Origin: Whitmania pigra
Taxonomy: Eukaryota > Annelida > Clitellata > Hirudinida > Haemopidae
Assembly: GCA_021613335.1 (NCBI GenBank)
Contig: JAJTWR010000263.1
Span: 781,001 to 845,000 of the forward strand
Direction of reading: 5' to 3'
DNA length: 64,000 nt
The notes under the pieces are model-generated. The model was not told the DNA's origin and made no database searches. It was given only the letters and a program-made list of their open reading frames with translations. Shown here in pieces: positions 1 to 12,211 of this stretch (positions within the stretch are counted from its first letter, which is position 1; each line of letters begins with the position of its first letter). The position numbers were made by a program, and so were the translations under genes.

Positions 1-200
1 GACTATTGAAATAAGTTGAGTGCTATATTTATTTATTTATAAGTAAGTTATTTAAAAGCAATACAATAAGAGCTCATTGAACATTTCCACTAGTGTACTT
101 TTGTGGAAAACTTTGTTTTGAAAACAAACACTAAATTTTAAAACTTAGTTTACCAAAAAATACCGCCCAACGAAGTGCTAGCGAACATGTATAATTTCAG

Positions 201-3200
201 TTCTCGACATGGCTTGTCACGTCCCTCTCTATCGTGCCTTGCTGGAGCTCTTGCAAGCCATAGCCACTTGTCCACCACTCGTCTCGCTTCTGCTGCCCCT
301 CCCCGAAGATGACGGAAGCTCGTCTTCCTCGTCCTCTGCCATTTCGGCACTGCTCGACAAGATGAAGAAGTGTGTGGACACTTATGCCAACAGACTCAAG
401 TAAGTTGACATGTGCTCACCTTGTAATTAAGCATTTGAACCTGAGTGTATAATAATAATAATAATATAATAATAATAATAATACGAAAGGATTACCAAAA
501 TGTTTTATTTCCATGCTCAGGAGCAACAAGGCTCAGCCAAAGGAAATGACTGACGACGAATCGGAGGGACTGGCACCACTCATCAGAGAGATTCAGGACA
601 CGTCTGCAATTGTCAACTATGCTGTTGCTGAGCATCTTTCTGCTTCAGGTTATTTTTTATATTACATATCTTATTATATATTATTTTATATTGCTACATA
701 TTATATGTTATCGTGTATCATTATTAATTAATATAAAGTAGTTATGATTATGCCCTTTTAAAGCACCATTTTAGCAATTTTGTTGTCAATCAACTCTTCA
801 GATTATAATTAATTTATAATCATGTTTTCTAAAATGCTATCGAATTCATGGAGTGTTCAGAGATTGCTGTTGTTTTGTTAATATTTTATTTTTGTATTAC
901 ATTTTACCCATGTTAGGTGGAGGTCGCTTAGGCAATAATCAGAACATAAATGTTTCATTTTTCCTGCTCTTCAGTGGAATTGTTTTATTAAAGGCCTGTC
1001 TCTGCAAAAGGAGAAGAAGAAAGACATGCCATCGTCATCATCACCCCTTTCGTCCTCAGGTGCCGGTGTGGGGGAGGACGGTCGGACGTTGGACGAGAAG
1101 TACATCTCTGTCATGAAACTGCTTCAGTATGGTGAGAGCTCGCGCCCATCACTGCCATTTCTCGTGATGAATATAATAGAATATTTGTATCAATTAATAA
1201 TAAATATCATTAATATTTATTTTCAAATGCCCGTTGTATCGTGCATCGTAAACACTTATCAACAGACACCTACAAGATGGTTGTGGAGGAGCAGAATTCT
1301 ATCAAACTTGCCGTTCCCCACTACTACGAAGCCAATGTCAGGGCAGCGGGCGAAGTGAACAACCCTCTGAGGGCAAGGAGGCTCGCCCAAGAGGCCGTTA
1401 CGTTGTCAACGTCGCTGCCACTCTCGTCCGATAGTAGTGTCTTTGTCAGATGCGACGAGGACAGGCTGGATGTCATGAAGGTTACTAGATATTAATTAAT
1501 TGGTTATTAATTAGTTATTTAGTCTATACTGCAAATATTAATCGTCATCAGATGGAAATGACCTGTTGTAACATGTAAAATTTGATTTGTATGTCATATT
1601 GCATAGATCATTAAGTTAGTGCATTACACATTATTACCAGCCAAATCGCCCGGTCGACAAATGCGGTCATGTATAATGGATACTTATTACGATTTATATT
1701 GTTGCCAATTGTTGTTTAGTGTTTACATTATATAACTTTTTACCAGGTTCTCATGATAGGACCCACGGGCACCCCTTACTCCCAGGGCTGCTTTGAATTT
1801 GATGTGTTCTTCCCCACTGATTACCCAAACTCCCCACCCCTCATCAACTTGCAGACGACCGGGAACCACTCCATCCGATTCAACCCAAACCTCTACAATG
1901 ATGGCAAGGTATGGACAATTGCACTCGTGATGTTTTCCTAAGCATACGTAAAAGCATGCTGTTCGAATGACGAACAACGATAAAGTTGATGATTAAAGTG
2001 GTATAATTACCATTTGACTAGGTCTGTCTCAGCATCATCAACACATGGCACGGTCGTCCCGAGGAGAAGTGGAATTCGCAAACATCCAGTTTTCTCCAGG
2101 TTTCTATTGCAATTCTTTTCTTCATTTACTCCCGTTGTGATTTAATATATTATTAGTATTATGTAGCTAGTGTTTTTGGTTGTTGATTATATTGATTATA
2201 TATCACAATATTGTATTACCACAAATTGGTTCACGATTTCTTAGACACATGCTAATGATTGGTGATGACCTTACACCTGCAAGTATGGAGAACATTATTT
2301 TAAATGTGGTGTTTAAATTGTTGAAAGTCCTGAAATAAATTGCTGTTGTCAATAAACCTGACCATTGAAGAGCACCTGTTTGAATGATGATGTTTATTTG
2401 CTGCAGGTTTTGGTTTCTGTGCAGTCATTGATCCTGGTCAGCGAGCCTTACTTCAATGAACCTGGCTACGAGAGGTCCAGAGGAACTCCATCGGGCATGG
2501 CCAGCTCCAGAGAATATGACTCGAACATTAGACAGGCCACTGTCAAGTGGGCCATGCTGGAAATGATCAAGAATCCTCCTCCTGCCTTCAAACAGGTCAA
2601 AATAACTTCAAATGCTCGACTTGATGCATCAACTTGATGTCGTTGAATTGTGGCACCTTCCTTCATATTCATTTCCTCAAGTTCAGACCATTTTGAAAAG
2701 ATGTGCAAATCCATTCTGCTTCAATTTGATGCAATTCAATTTGTTTAATAAAAAACTTGGATTTTAATTTAATTAATTCAGGTTTGAATTTTGTTATTTT
2801 CTATACAGATTGTTCAGTGGCACTTCTGGCTGAAGAAAGATGAGATCTTGTCACAGGTGGAAGAGTGGATGAATGACATGGAGTCACACACAAAAGACAA
2901 GAGGGTTGGGAGGAATATCACACAGAATCTTCTCAGTCTCAAGGTTTTATTCAGTTTTTACGATAACTAAATATTTGAAATTCACCTCCTCATAATTCAC
3001 CTTTTGAATCCTAATTCAAAGTCAAATAGTTTCAATGAATGAATTTTATTTCAATATGTTTGTGTTAGCACTTCTAATTAGGTTTGATGCGTTAATCTGC
3101 ATTAATTTATTTGTCCCCCTTCTTCCTTCTACTACCCTAAAACTCCTCTGTGTCACCTTCAACTCCTGCCTCAGCCTTAAACAACACGCTTCCTCCATAA

Positions 3201-3383
3201 TAAAATCCTGCAACTACTTCATCCAGCATGTCCGTCCGGTTCTTTCAATCGATATGACTTCTGCTCTTGCTTGCAGTCTACCCCTTTCCTCTCTCTCCTG
3301 GACTGCTGCAATTCTCTTTTCTATGACACTTCTGCCTCCCTTATCCAAGAACCAAGGCACCTCTGATGCTATGCTTAATGAAC

Positions 3384-3445
<62 letters not shown>

Positions 3446-3657
3446 TTAAGCTGGCATAAATTCCCATAATACAATATAATGTCATTTCACAGCGACATTA
3501 TGCCCAGTTGAAAGAAGAGTTTTCCAAGCTTCCTGTCCCTGAGAACATTGACTCATGGCAAGAGGAAGAAGAGGAAGTCCAGAATGAGGACGACGATGAC
3601 GACGACGAAGGAATATCGTTCAGTGCGAGCTCCAAGGCCGAGAATAACGCATTATGA
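201..3657 (+). CDS. BIRC6: BIRC6/Apollon-like protein, C-terminal exons including the UBC (E2) domain
   Basis: Nine exons join in frame with GT-AG borders: 201-399, 521-648, 994-1131, 1266-1480, 1747-1908, 2022-2099, 2407-2595, 2809-2943, 3493-3657. They give 468 residues to a TGA at 3655; the 5' end of the gene lies outside the window. The family is a giant inhibitor-of-apoptosis protein joining E2 and E3 ubiquitin-ligase activities. Recognisable family blocks are [20 protein letters not shown] in exon 4, the UBC core with [13 protein letters not shown] and [10 protein letters not shown] in exon 5, and VCLSI in exon 6, whose Cys (codon 2025-2027) is the expected catalytic thioester residue. 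[16 protein letters not shown] follows in exon 7. The last exon carries a His/Lys-rich helix and then an acidic Asp/Glu run ending SKAENNAL. The reading frame is intact, so it looks functional. The exact border of exon 3 (994) was chosen because it alone keeps phase. Confidence 0.93.
3125..3442 (+). mobile_element. LINE reverse-transcriptase 3' remnant followed by (ATT)n, inside a BIRC6 intron
   Basis: The translation near 3145-3240 reads like the region after the RT domain of CR1/Jockey-type LINEs ([20 protein letters not shown], then [12 protein letters not shown]). The RT-connection motif is degenerate and has no catalytic core. The fragment runs into an (ATT)n tract at about 3388-3442, as the 3' tail of such elements often does. 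The phrase at 3350-3380 recurs at 28945-28985, marking a shared 3' end of the family. It lies in the last BIRC6 intron (2944-3492) and is not coding. Confidence 0.6.
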
Positions 3658-3687
3658 TCGTACTGAAGCATTGTAGCAATTCATTGT

Positions 3688-3693
3688 AATAAA
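3688..3693 (+). terminator. polyadenylation signal of BIRC6
   Basis: AATAAA lies about 30 bases after the BIRC6 stop codon, the usual position for a cleavage and polyadenylation signal with a very short 3' UTR. Confidence 0.6.
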
Positions 3694-3699
3694 CCAAAG

Positions 3700-4558
3700 G
3701 ATTTTATGTTTCTATTTAACTTTTTCGTGTAACTGCCAATGATGGAACACCAACTTAAACAGATGATAATATTATTATTGCTACTGATGATAATAATAAT
3801 AACTGTTATTATTACACTGTTGATGATAATGAGGGCCAACCAAAAGATTTGAGTGCATTAGCTTCTTGATTTCGTTTGTTTGATGTAAAGATGCGTGGCG
3901 AGGATCTGTGAAAGGGGTACAAACTCCAGGGATATTTTTGTGCTTCAATATTCTCAATAGTGAGAAGTTTGGCGGGTGGAACTGCGATATTTCCATGGCG
4001 TTATCAATTTTAGATTTTAAATTTCAGGTGCTCAATGGGACTATGAAGTACTGTAATATGTATTTGGTGCAGCTGTAGACGAAGCCAAAGGTTGGAGATT
4101 GGCTGTTTGCATTGCCGATCTGGAGTTACGCGTCTGTTTTAAGTTATCATGCGGAAAAATTAAAATAGGCTGATACATGTAGGCAGTGGCTAGGGATCGA
4201 TCGGTTTGGGGGCCGACTACACACTATATGTTCAAACAAAAAAAAATCAAAGCATTTTATGCGAGACTGAACCTGGGCATTCATTTTCCAAGTTGGTGAC
4301 GGATCACCTGTCACTGTCTCCGATTACCACCAGATGGAACCGTCTCGTTGCAAACAAATAAGCTCAGGGTTCTCATAGATTTAGCATTCTAATGAGATAA
4401 ATTTTAAATCACTTTATATTCTTCTTTTTTTTGTATAACTGTGTGTATTTTGAGGGCATGTTTAAATGCAATTTCAAATCACTTTATATTCATTTGTTTG
4501 CGTAATTGTATGTATTTTGAAGGCGTGTGTAAATACAATTAAATTAAAGTTATTAAAT
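3700..4558. other. intergenic, no gene recognised
   Basis: AT-rich spacer after BIRC6 with short ATT/GAT runs at 3765-3820. A phrase around 4395-4460 is repeated with variation at 4470-4535 (locally duplicated TCACTTTATATTC block). I see no ORF with family signals. Confidence 0.5.
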
Positions 4559-4559
4559 A

Positions 4560-5045
4560 AAAACGATCTAAAATATAAACAATCACCTGCCTGGAAACGT
4601 GTGATCTCAATCTCCACCTTATCTTGTTCTTTTCGAAACAGTTCAATGAGTTTGAAGACTGATGGATGATTACAATCGATTGTTTTTTTTGAAAGCTACG
4701 ATGCCATGCTTCCACTGAGTTGTTTGTTCTGGGTAAACCGCCAGTGACTCGATCGCGGACATTCCACATGGTGATGGCAAACCGAGGTTCTGCTCTGCGA
4801 TTCCTTCTTTGTCTTCCGATGTAGTTGTCCTCCCAATAATCGATCACTGGATTCATTTCCCTCGGACAACTTTCCATCAAAATCTCAAATACATTTGCGA
4901 CGCCAACACGGGGAACGAAACTTAAAGCCAAAAGCATCTTGACGTGGACGCGGGTTTTCATCGTCACGGTAGCGGTCTGCCAGATGAAGTTCTTGCGCTT
5001 TCCGCCATAAGCACTGACCAAGATTGACCCTTTTTCCGGCTGATC
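4560..5045 (-). pseudogene. MULE transposase-like (FLYWCH/MULE family) C-terminal remnant
   Basis: The minus strand encodes the conserved tail of MULE-type transposases common in invertebrates: MLLALSFVPRVGVANVFEIL, then VIDYWEDNYIGRQRRNRRAE, then MWNVRDRVTGGLPRTNNSVE and AWHRSF. The family normally continues with a block starting HPS..KLI..L. Here that block is present but in another frame, shifted at the poly-T tract near 4682-4690. The block preceding MLLAL (LWRKAQELHL) is also in another frame, shifted near 4945. At least two frameshifts and the absence of the N-terminal zinc finger and catalytic DDE region make it a dead fragment. No terminal repeats were identified. Confidence 0.75.
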
Positions 5046-5185
5046 ATCGGATGCGCCCCGCCCCCGAAAACGTAAGGAGATTGAAAGGGCCGAATTAAAT
5101 TAGACGATCTGAGGAAAGGGCGCGACATGATGAGTGTCTGATAAGCTGATTCAGTGTGTGGCTCGAATATGTTGTACGTCAATCG

Positions 5186-5345
5186 CAGAGATGGTTTTTA
5201 ACTACTTAAAAAGTAGTTAATTATAGTAGTTACAGTATAAAAAAGTAGTTAGTAACTATTTTTTAACTACTTTTTAAATAAGTAGTTAGTATCTACTCCT
5301 TAACTACTTGCATAGTAGTTAACTACTTTTTAACTACTTTTCAGT
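5186..5345. repeat. cluster of TAACTACTT / AAGTAGTTA inverted motifs (hAT-like end)
   Basis: The motif TAACTACTT and its complement AAGTAGTTA occur about ten times in 150 bases, in both orientations, so the segment can fold on itself. It opens with CAGAGATGG at 5186, a typical start for hAT terminal inverted repeats, and subterminal repeated motifs are also typical of hAT ends. A matching partner end was not found, so it is called only as a probable transposon terminus. Confidence 0.4.
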
Positions 5346-5810
5346 TGACATTTGATAAAATTAATTTTCAGATCAACTGAACAAGGCATTATTATTAGCA
5401 TATTTATTTACACTAGTCTAACATTACCAACAAATTTGTATTGTCTAAATTAAAGTAGAAGGATCAAAGAGCCAGGGACGAGTATTAAAAAAAAAAAAAT
5501 CTGGAACTATTTTTAAAACTGACTCAGGTCAATAGATAAGATAGATTAAATTTCAATTCCAAATCAAACTTTTCATTGTACATATTGCAACGGGAACTCG
5601 GGGGAGGATCAAAGGAGCCTTTGGTAAAATCTCTAAGTGTCAATTATCTTTGTGCAGATTGTATATACTGCTTGTCAATCGATAATTTATATTAAATACC
5701 AACTTGAAAAGTCCATGTAAACCGAGGAAGTAGCCGGAATTCTAACAATATTTAAGACGATAAATCTTCCATTTAATGATATTCCCTGATACGGTATCAG
5801 TGATACCAAT
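5346..5810. other. spacer, no gene recognised
   Basis: AT-rich DNA with an A-run at 5492-5504. No coding signal is visible. It could be the interior of the element whose end lies at 5186. Confidence 0.4.
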
Positions 5811-6125
5811 TAAACTCAAAACGGTCAGAAAGCATTCAAGCCACTAATTTCGAATTAAATTTTGATTCAGTTTCACAACATTTTTTAAAAATACATTGAT
5901 ATGGAGTTATCACGGGGCTATTTTGACGGGGCTATTTTGTCCTGGGCTATTTTGTCGCCGGGCTATTTTGTCGGGGCCATTTTGACGAGATTTTTCCGTC
6001 CTGGGCTATTTTGTCGACGGGCTGTTTCGACGGGGCTGTTTTGTCCTGGGCTATTTTGTCGCCGGGCTATTTTGACGAGGCTGTTTTGTCGGGGCTATTT
6101 TGTCGCCGGGCTGTTATGACGGGTC
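5811..6125 (+). mobile_element. right half of the foldback-like hAT element (second copy at 59948-60956)
   Basis: Bases 5815-5900 match 60570-60655 closely. They are followed by an array of GC-rich units of about 18-20 bp of the type GGGGCTATTTTGTCG up to GACGGGTCACC at about 6125, the same terminal sequence that ends the complete copy at 60956. Only one arm is present, so this is a solo or truncated copy. The open frame through the array reflects the repeat periodicity and is not a gene. Confidence 0.7.
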
Positions 6126-6339
6126 ACCATTAGAACCTACAATTGTCAATAGTTTAATGTTAGACGCAATCCTACAAAAGAATTTTTTTGTTACGGCCTC
6201 ATAGGGCCCCTAAAAGTCGCGGGGCTCAAAGGCAGTTGCCTACTCTGCCTAATGAGTAATCCGGCACTGCTGGTGGACTCCTCCTTCCGAGGACAAGTTT
6301 GGCATTTGCCGCTGTTATGCCTCTTCATTTGGAACAGGT

Positions 6340-6520
6340 AAAATGCCCGGAATGCCCTAGTAAGGAACTCCTCAGACGGTGCATCAGGTCAAAGCCCAAG
6401 ATTTCTCTTGAATCAAAATTGATTTCATTGTTCTCACTGGATTTGAGAACTATGCTTAACAATTACGCTAGCATAGATCTCACCTACCGGTGGGTTCAAG
6501 AAAAGAGAAGCCTGATGTAG
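6340..6520 (+). mobile_element. LINE-type C-terminal tail fragment
   Basis: The translation LEQVKCPECPSKELLRRCIR and RTMLNNYASI..TYRWVQEKR resembles the Cys-containing tail of non-LTR retrotransposon ORFs (pattern HxLLECPxxxxxR). The paralogous fragment at 17540-17700 preserves the LLECP form better in another frame. It is a relic lying upstream of RLR-A and predates the duplication. Confidence 0.4.
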
Positions 6521-6757
6521 ATTGAACTGTCATAAACTCTTTACATATCATATTATTATATTTACGAACAATTTTTTTGCTGTGTGCCATCGGTGTTCGT
6601 TGTTCTTTTTTTGCTATCTCTGTTTAATTTTACGATTCGTGCAAAAAAAGAATATGTAAAACGCTCAGGCAAGTTTAACGTGCACCAAATCAAGCAATAT
6701 AATATTAATTTCCACGACTATAGAATAAACTGAGAAACCATGATACTCTCAAACTCT

Positions 6758-6767
6758 GGGATTTTCG
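6758..6767 (+). promoter_or_regulatory. NF-kB/Rel-like site upstream of RLR-A (degraded)
   Basis: GGGATTTTCG lies 26 bases before the RLR-A start codon. It differs by one base from a Rel-type GGGATTTTCC site. The corresponding place in copy B reads GGGATTTCC. Function is inferred from motif and position only. Confidence 0.3.
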
Positions 6768-6792
6768 AAAGCACTTATTTTCTCTGTGAGTA

Positions 6793-9700
6793 ATGGATCC
6801 CGAGGTCAGCCTGAGGGCTTCTCTGGCCACAATTCACGATGATGTCGATAAAATTACGCTTGAGAAGTTATCTTTTACTCACGTTAAAGAGGCTGGAGAG
6901 AGAGAAAGGATACAAAATTTTATAGATTTGATAGTTAAAATGCAGCAACGTGATCCAAGAGGTTATCTTCATTCTCTGAAAGCTTCTTGTGAACAAATAC
7001 AACGCAATGATATTGTAGAAAAGTTAGACAATCTTATTTCGCAATCACTTCAACACCAGTGTTTACTTGATCGAAAGAGATCGCAATCTGCGCTCGTTAC
7101 TTTAACAAATAATGCCAGTTTAAGTTCTCGGGAACATTTTGAAATCATAGCCGATGATGAAAACTCACATTCAAGTTATTCGCTCAGTGAAGGTGATAGC
7201 CTTGATTCCGGTAGAGAGGGTGATTATAGAAGCTTTCTGGTAACCAGCTCATCAGAGGACTCCCTAAAGAGATTCAAAGCCACTCAAAGTGACTTCAAAC
7301 TCAGGAATTACCAGCTGGAACTTGCCCAACCATCCATAGCAGGTCAAAATGTGATCATATGTTCCCCCACTGGATCAGGCAAGACAGTCACAGCCGGATA
7401 CATATGTAAGAAATTAATCGAAAGAGATCCAAGGGTTAAGATAGTGTTTTTGGTGCCTGTGAGGAGTCTCTCTAATCAGCAATCAGAAATATTGACAATG
7501 TTGTTGGATGAACCTGTGATAAGTAACCCCGATGTCTGTTTGAAGGAGTTACTAAGTAGATGCAATGCTGTTGTTGTGACACATCAGGTCTTACTTAATG
7601 AACTTGAAAGTAAATCAATCGACTTACGGGACATTGATTTTATAGTGTTTGATGAGTGTCATCATACAAAGCTGGAGCATCCTTACAACAAAATCATGAA
7701 TATTTATCACCGTAAAAAACTCTGGAATGAAGATTACAAGCTCCCACAAATTCTTGGAATGACAGCATCTCTTGGAACAGATAATTCCTCAGATGAATCT
7801 CAAATCCTTTTTCATTTTGCATCCTTATGTGCAAGACTGGATAGTAGGATAAAAGTTATCGAGGATGAGAACAACAAGAAAGAACTGCTGAAGCACAATT
7901 CCAAGCCAACAAATGATCAGATCATAACCTGTGTTCCTCGCCAGAATCCACACTTTTACTTGGTAGATATTTTATTTTTTTAGTTTTCAAATATTAACCC
8001 CATTAATCAAAACAATTCATCATTTGTCTTCAGGAGCTCTCAAGTTTGATGTCTGAAATCGAGATGGAAAATCAGTTTCGGTCAATGCCAATTCATGGAA
8101 GCCAATATTATCAAAATAAAATAATTACAATGAGAAAGATTTATGAAAAACAGAAAGGAACAACGAATGAGATTTTTGTCTGCAAGGCACTTGAGGAGCT
8201 CAATGAAGCCATATCGCTATTCAATGACACCACAGAGGAATATGCCATTGCAAACCTAAGATTAGATTTGGAATTTTTATATGGAAATGAAAACCAAGTG
8301 CATCTCCAAATGAAAATTGAAAAGGTTATTAAGGACTTGAAGGCAAACTGCTGTTATAATGAAGCATGGACAAATAATGAGAAGCTGGTCAAGTTGTGTC
8401 ACCTCCTTGAGAATATGAGCAGACAAAATGCAACATGTATTTATAAATTCTTTTGATTATTGAAGATATTCAAAACTGTAAACCTTTATGTTACTGTAGG
8501 TGTCATAATAGCAAGAACCTGCAGAATTGTTGACTTCTTGTATAACTTCTTGGAAGGCCACAAAGATTTGAAAGAGAAACTATATTGTCTCAACATTGTT
8601 GGCCAGGCTAATAAAGAACATGGCATGACAGAGTCTCAGCAAAGACAAACTCTTTCCACATTCAAGAGTTGGTTTGCAAACTTGATTTCTCATATCAAGC
8701 ATTGTAGGCTTTTCTAGCTTCAACAAAATAAAATAATAACTGTGAAACAAAAAGGTGTTTTCAAAAAATATTTCTATTAGATGTAGCAGGCACAAAATGT
8801 TCTGTTCTCATTGCCACTGATGTTGTTCAAGAAGGCATGGACTATCCAAAGTGCAACTCAGTTATAAGGTGCAACTCAACAATCACTACTTAATCATCCT
8901 TTTCATTGGAAACACAAGACTTATATTATATTATTTATAATCTAAATTATAGGCAAATAAAATTTTAAATTTAGTTAATAGTATGTAACCAATGGTCAAA
9001 TGTTACTTTAAGTACAGGTACAATTTCGTGAGCAATGAGATAGGCACAGTTCAGTCCAGGGGTCGTGCCAGAGCTCCAGACAGCCAAATATTTCTGATCG
9101 TTGATGAAGGATCCATAGACATCAAAAGAGAGATTGAGAACCTTTTTAGGGAAAGGAAGATGCTTGAAGTTTTAGATCATTTACCAGATCAAGAAGCCAT
9201 ATTTCAAGAATTTTTGGAGAGGGCAAAAGTATGTCTTCAAAATTTGATCGATAATCAAATTAATGAATTACTTTATTCGCTTATCTTTATGTTCATTTTA
9301 ATTCTTTAAAAATAGGCGGGTCTCGACAAAAGTTTAGAATTAAAAAAAGAAAGGTCAAAAACAATGGATGCTAATAAAGTAACAATCCATTGCATGACTT
9401 GCAAGGAAATTTTGTGTTCTGGAAGTTCTATAAAAAAGTCTCCAACGGGATACATTTCCATGGATCATGACTCCATAATTAAAAATACAAAATTCTGCCA
9501 ATGGTCAGAAATTAAAATCTTTAATCAAAACCAACATTTGGGTAAGCCATTATTACATTACCATCTCAAAGGAAATATCACATCATCATTAAGTCCATTC
9601 CTTTCCTAGGTGATATGAAGTGTTCGACATGTAAAGTAGCAACTTTGGCAACAAAGATTAATTTCAAGAAAAATAGCAACATCTATGCATATGTTTTGAA

Positions 9701-9818
9701 AAAAAAAGCACTATCATATAAGGAAAATGGCCACACATCCTATGAAAGTATACCCAGAACATGGGATCAGCTACCATTCAAAATTGAGAATCTCTTGGAT
9801 AGCCAACTATTAAGATGA
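6793..9818 (+). CDS. RIG-I-like RNA helicase with DED-like N terminus (RLR-A)
   Basis: Seven exons keep phase: 6793-7962, 8034-8436, 8500-8703, 8781-8868, 9018-9228, 9316-9541, 9610-9818 (836 residues). Residues 5-90 form a predicted all-helical death-fold with RNDI at 71-74, like the RxDL motif of death effector domains; a CARD cannot be excluded. A Ser-rich linker (91-160) follows. Helicase domain 1 has SPTGSGKT (191-198), DECH (287-290) and TAS (324-326). Exon 2 supplies the helical insertion. Exons 3-5 carry helicase 2 with IATDVVQEGMD (about 603-613) and QSRGRARA (634-641). The C-terminal domain has the zinc Cys pairs CxxC at 718/721 and 772/775 of RIG-I-type regulatory domains. RLRs sense viral double-stranded RNA in the cytoplasm. 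The start is the first ATG after an AT-rich leader and aligns with RLR-B. Confidence 0.9.
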
Positions 9819-10710
9819 TATGGAAGACAAGTTTGTTATTTTGCTTGTGAGGGTTAATTTTAGTAAATTATATAAAAAATTTATAATAAATCCTTAATTG
9901 GAGATCATTTGCAAGCTATGTGGTGAAAAAGGCATAACTGTATAATGACAAAAATAGGCCTCAGATATTATGGAAATAGTTTGAATTGTAAATAGAATGC
10001 AAATCAACATTGTAAATTATCACGTTAGTTTCTGACTGACAATGAATTTGTCTCAAATTTCATATTACTTAATTTAATTTATTGTGATATTCGTGGTTAT
10101 GAGGATAACACAAAAGCACCACATTCCCTAAAGCCAGACTTCTGTTTTTTTTATACAAACCATTTAAAAAATATAAACAAAAACTGTATTTGTTTATTCA
10201 TCCACATAATCATGATAACATTTGCATTAGAAGTTTGATTAAAAAGTCAGAAAAATGTCTTAACTTCTGGGGATAAACATAGGTTAAAGTAATTACTTCA
10301 TTTTTTCATGAGCAGGACAAGCTTTTCAAAGCTCTGATAAGTGCTGTTAAAAGTTTTCAAACAAACATTTATCAAAAAAATATGTGTATATTTATTTGAA
10401 ATAATTAATAATAATTAATAATACCATGTGCATCTTACATGGTGCCGTAAGCATGAGTGATGCTTAGACCATTTACACAGCTCCATCTCCCAGGGGCACC
10501 TTATGGTGGTGCAAGATGAATTGTGAACATGTTGTAAAGCTATTGCTTTTACTGCCTATTTCAGGGATCCAACCCATCCCTCCATGCTATATAAGTTGCA
10601 CTGTTACGTGTTATACGTTAATAATATTAACTCTACTATTATTTAGAAATATTGCCTTCCAAAGTTTATCCTCAGTTTTGAAAGTCATTGAATGGTGCAT
10701 AAAGCATTTT
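9819..10710. other. duplicon flank and spacer, no gene recognised
   Basis: 3' flank of RLR-A. Up to about 10400 it matches 27874-28430 of copy B, and this shared part likely includes the 3' UTR. From 10430 to 10710 the sequence is unique to copy A and shows no ORF with family signals. Confidence 0.5.
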
Positions 10711-12211
10711 TTATGGATAATTGAACCATGAAACATCATTAAAAGACTTACAGAGAGGATTGTTACTGAATGCACAATTCACTGCGCAAGTCTTTGGTTG
10801 GATTTTGAGAAAGTCTGAGCAACAATAACATAACTGGGGACATGAGAGGCCAGACTCAGAGAACTTCTTTGCCAAATTTTCTTTCAACTGAGCTATTAAT
10901 CTGACACCAGAATAATTATATAAGATGGATAATAAATTTACAATTATCAATACAGATTGTCAAAATGTGAATATGTTAATGTAACATAACGTAATCACTG
11001 GATTAAAATGAAGACCGGTAGTATTTAATTTATATGGCACCTCATGCATGGCATCAGAATGATGGTATACATTATCTTTATTCATTCAACTTTATCAAAG
11101 TTGCTGTTTTAAAGCCAACCTCTCTTCTTCCACATCTTTAGGATGCTGCTTCTGAGTGTAAGATTTGTTTGTAGTTCTATTGGTCAGACCATCCTGACTA
11201 TTGTAGTCTTCACCTTGCAAGGGTAAACTTATTTGTTCAGGTCCTTGCCTTGAGATCCTTGAGTTATTCATCTTAAATATCTGTTCAACTTCTCTCAGCT
11301 CTTTCTCTCTTTTAAATAAAATGTTGAAGGAGTAAATGGTAAATGACTGAAAACATATCACAACTAATAAATAGTTAGGTTGATTGTAATAAATTAATTA
11401 TTAAAAGCAAAAAGTGAAATTTGGAAATTTAACCTTTTCAGCCTTCGCCTGACCTGTTGCTGTCTTTTAATTTCTCTCACTTGTTCCCTCTCAGCATCCA
11501 TGAAGGCTCTCCTGGTCATCTCCTTGAAATCTGAGTTGTTGTTATTGTCACTCACCTGAGCAATCCCACCATCCCAACATTGTAAACTGCTATCAAAACA
11601 GTTTTCCATTCTATATTCATCACTGTCGTAACCTAGAGAAGTGAAATTGTTTGTCAAATTTAAATTTAAATTTGTTATTTGAAGGCCCAACTTTTGTTAA
11701 AACCTTTTTGATAATAGCCTTTCGAAATTATTTGGTGCTTGTCTTTGGCCTGATAAAAGAAGTTATAGTCAGACTACATAGTTAAATATATTACAAAGAA
11801 ATGGTTACATTTTTAAGAAACTTATGGAGTTGATCCTCTTTAAATGACTTGTAATATAAAGTCAATCTTTGTTTGACTCCTTCTTGAAAATGTTTCAGTT
11901 TAATTTCATTACACACTTGAACCTCGCGCAGTCTCCTTTCTTCTTTCATAGCAGAAAGCTGTGACAAAGTGCTTGTTATGCAACCGTAACAATAAATTAT
12001 GCTTACTTAAGCAAAAAATCAGAATATGTATATGTCTAGGTAAATTATTATTCATCATCGACAGTACCTCTGCGTTTGAATTAGAATCTGCGATTTCTGG
12101 TAAGACCCAAGCGGCAACAGGTCTAACTTCCTCCGATCTTAAAAACAATTTGTTTGCATATCGTTTAGAAACATTCCCATGAATAACTTTTTCTCGAGGT
12201 GCCTTATTCAT
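10711..12211 (-). CDS. CCDC15-like coiled-coil protein
   Basis: Six minus-strand exons join in phase with GT-AG borders: 12068-12211, 11809-11958, 11704-11749, 11434-11632, 11120-11308, 10711-10900, giving 305 residues. The N-terminal part has the phrase EEVRPVAAWVLPE, then a Lys/Glu/Arg-rich coiled-coil. Exon 4 has an acidic stretch followed by EMTRRAFMDAEREQVREIKR. The last exon ends with a cysteine cluster of the pattern PxLCxC-x(9)-TCAxNCxFxxNP. This combination is what I recall of CCDC15-family proteins, whose vertebrate members are longer and have been linked to centrioles. The family call is from memory. An in-frame stop at 11095 would end the protein earlier (250 residues) if intron 5 were retained. 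It is convergent with RLR-A and absent from duplicon copy B. Confidence 0.6.

Noticed and set aside
1723..2714. minus-strand ORFs over BIRC6 exons
   Set aside because: Antisense shadows of UBC-domain exons.
5674..5681. GTCAATCG repeat of the 8 bases before the hAT-like end at 5186
   Set aside because: The adjoining sequence at 5673 does not pair with the CAGAGATGG end, so a target duplication is not supported.
5901..6119. 72-codon ORF across the GC-rich units
   Set aside because: It reads the foldback arm repeats; the same arm in the other orientation has no equivalent protein.
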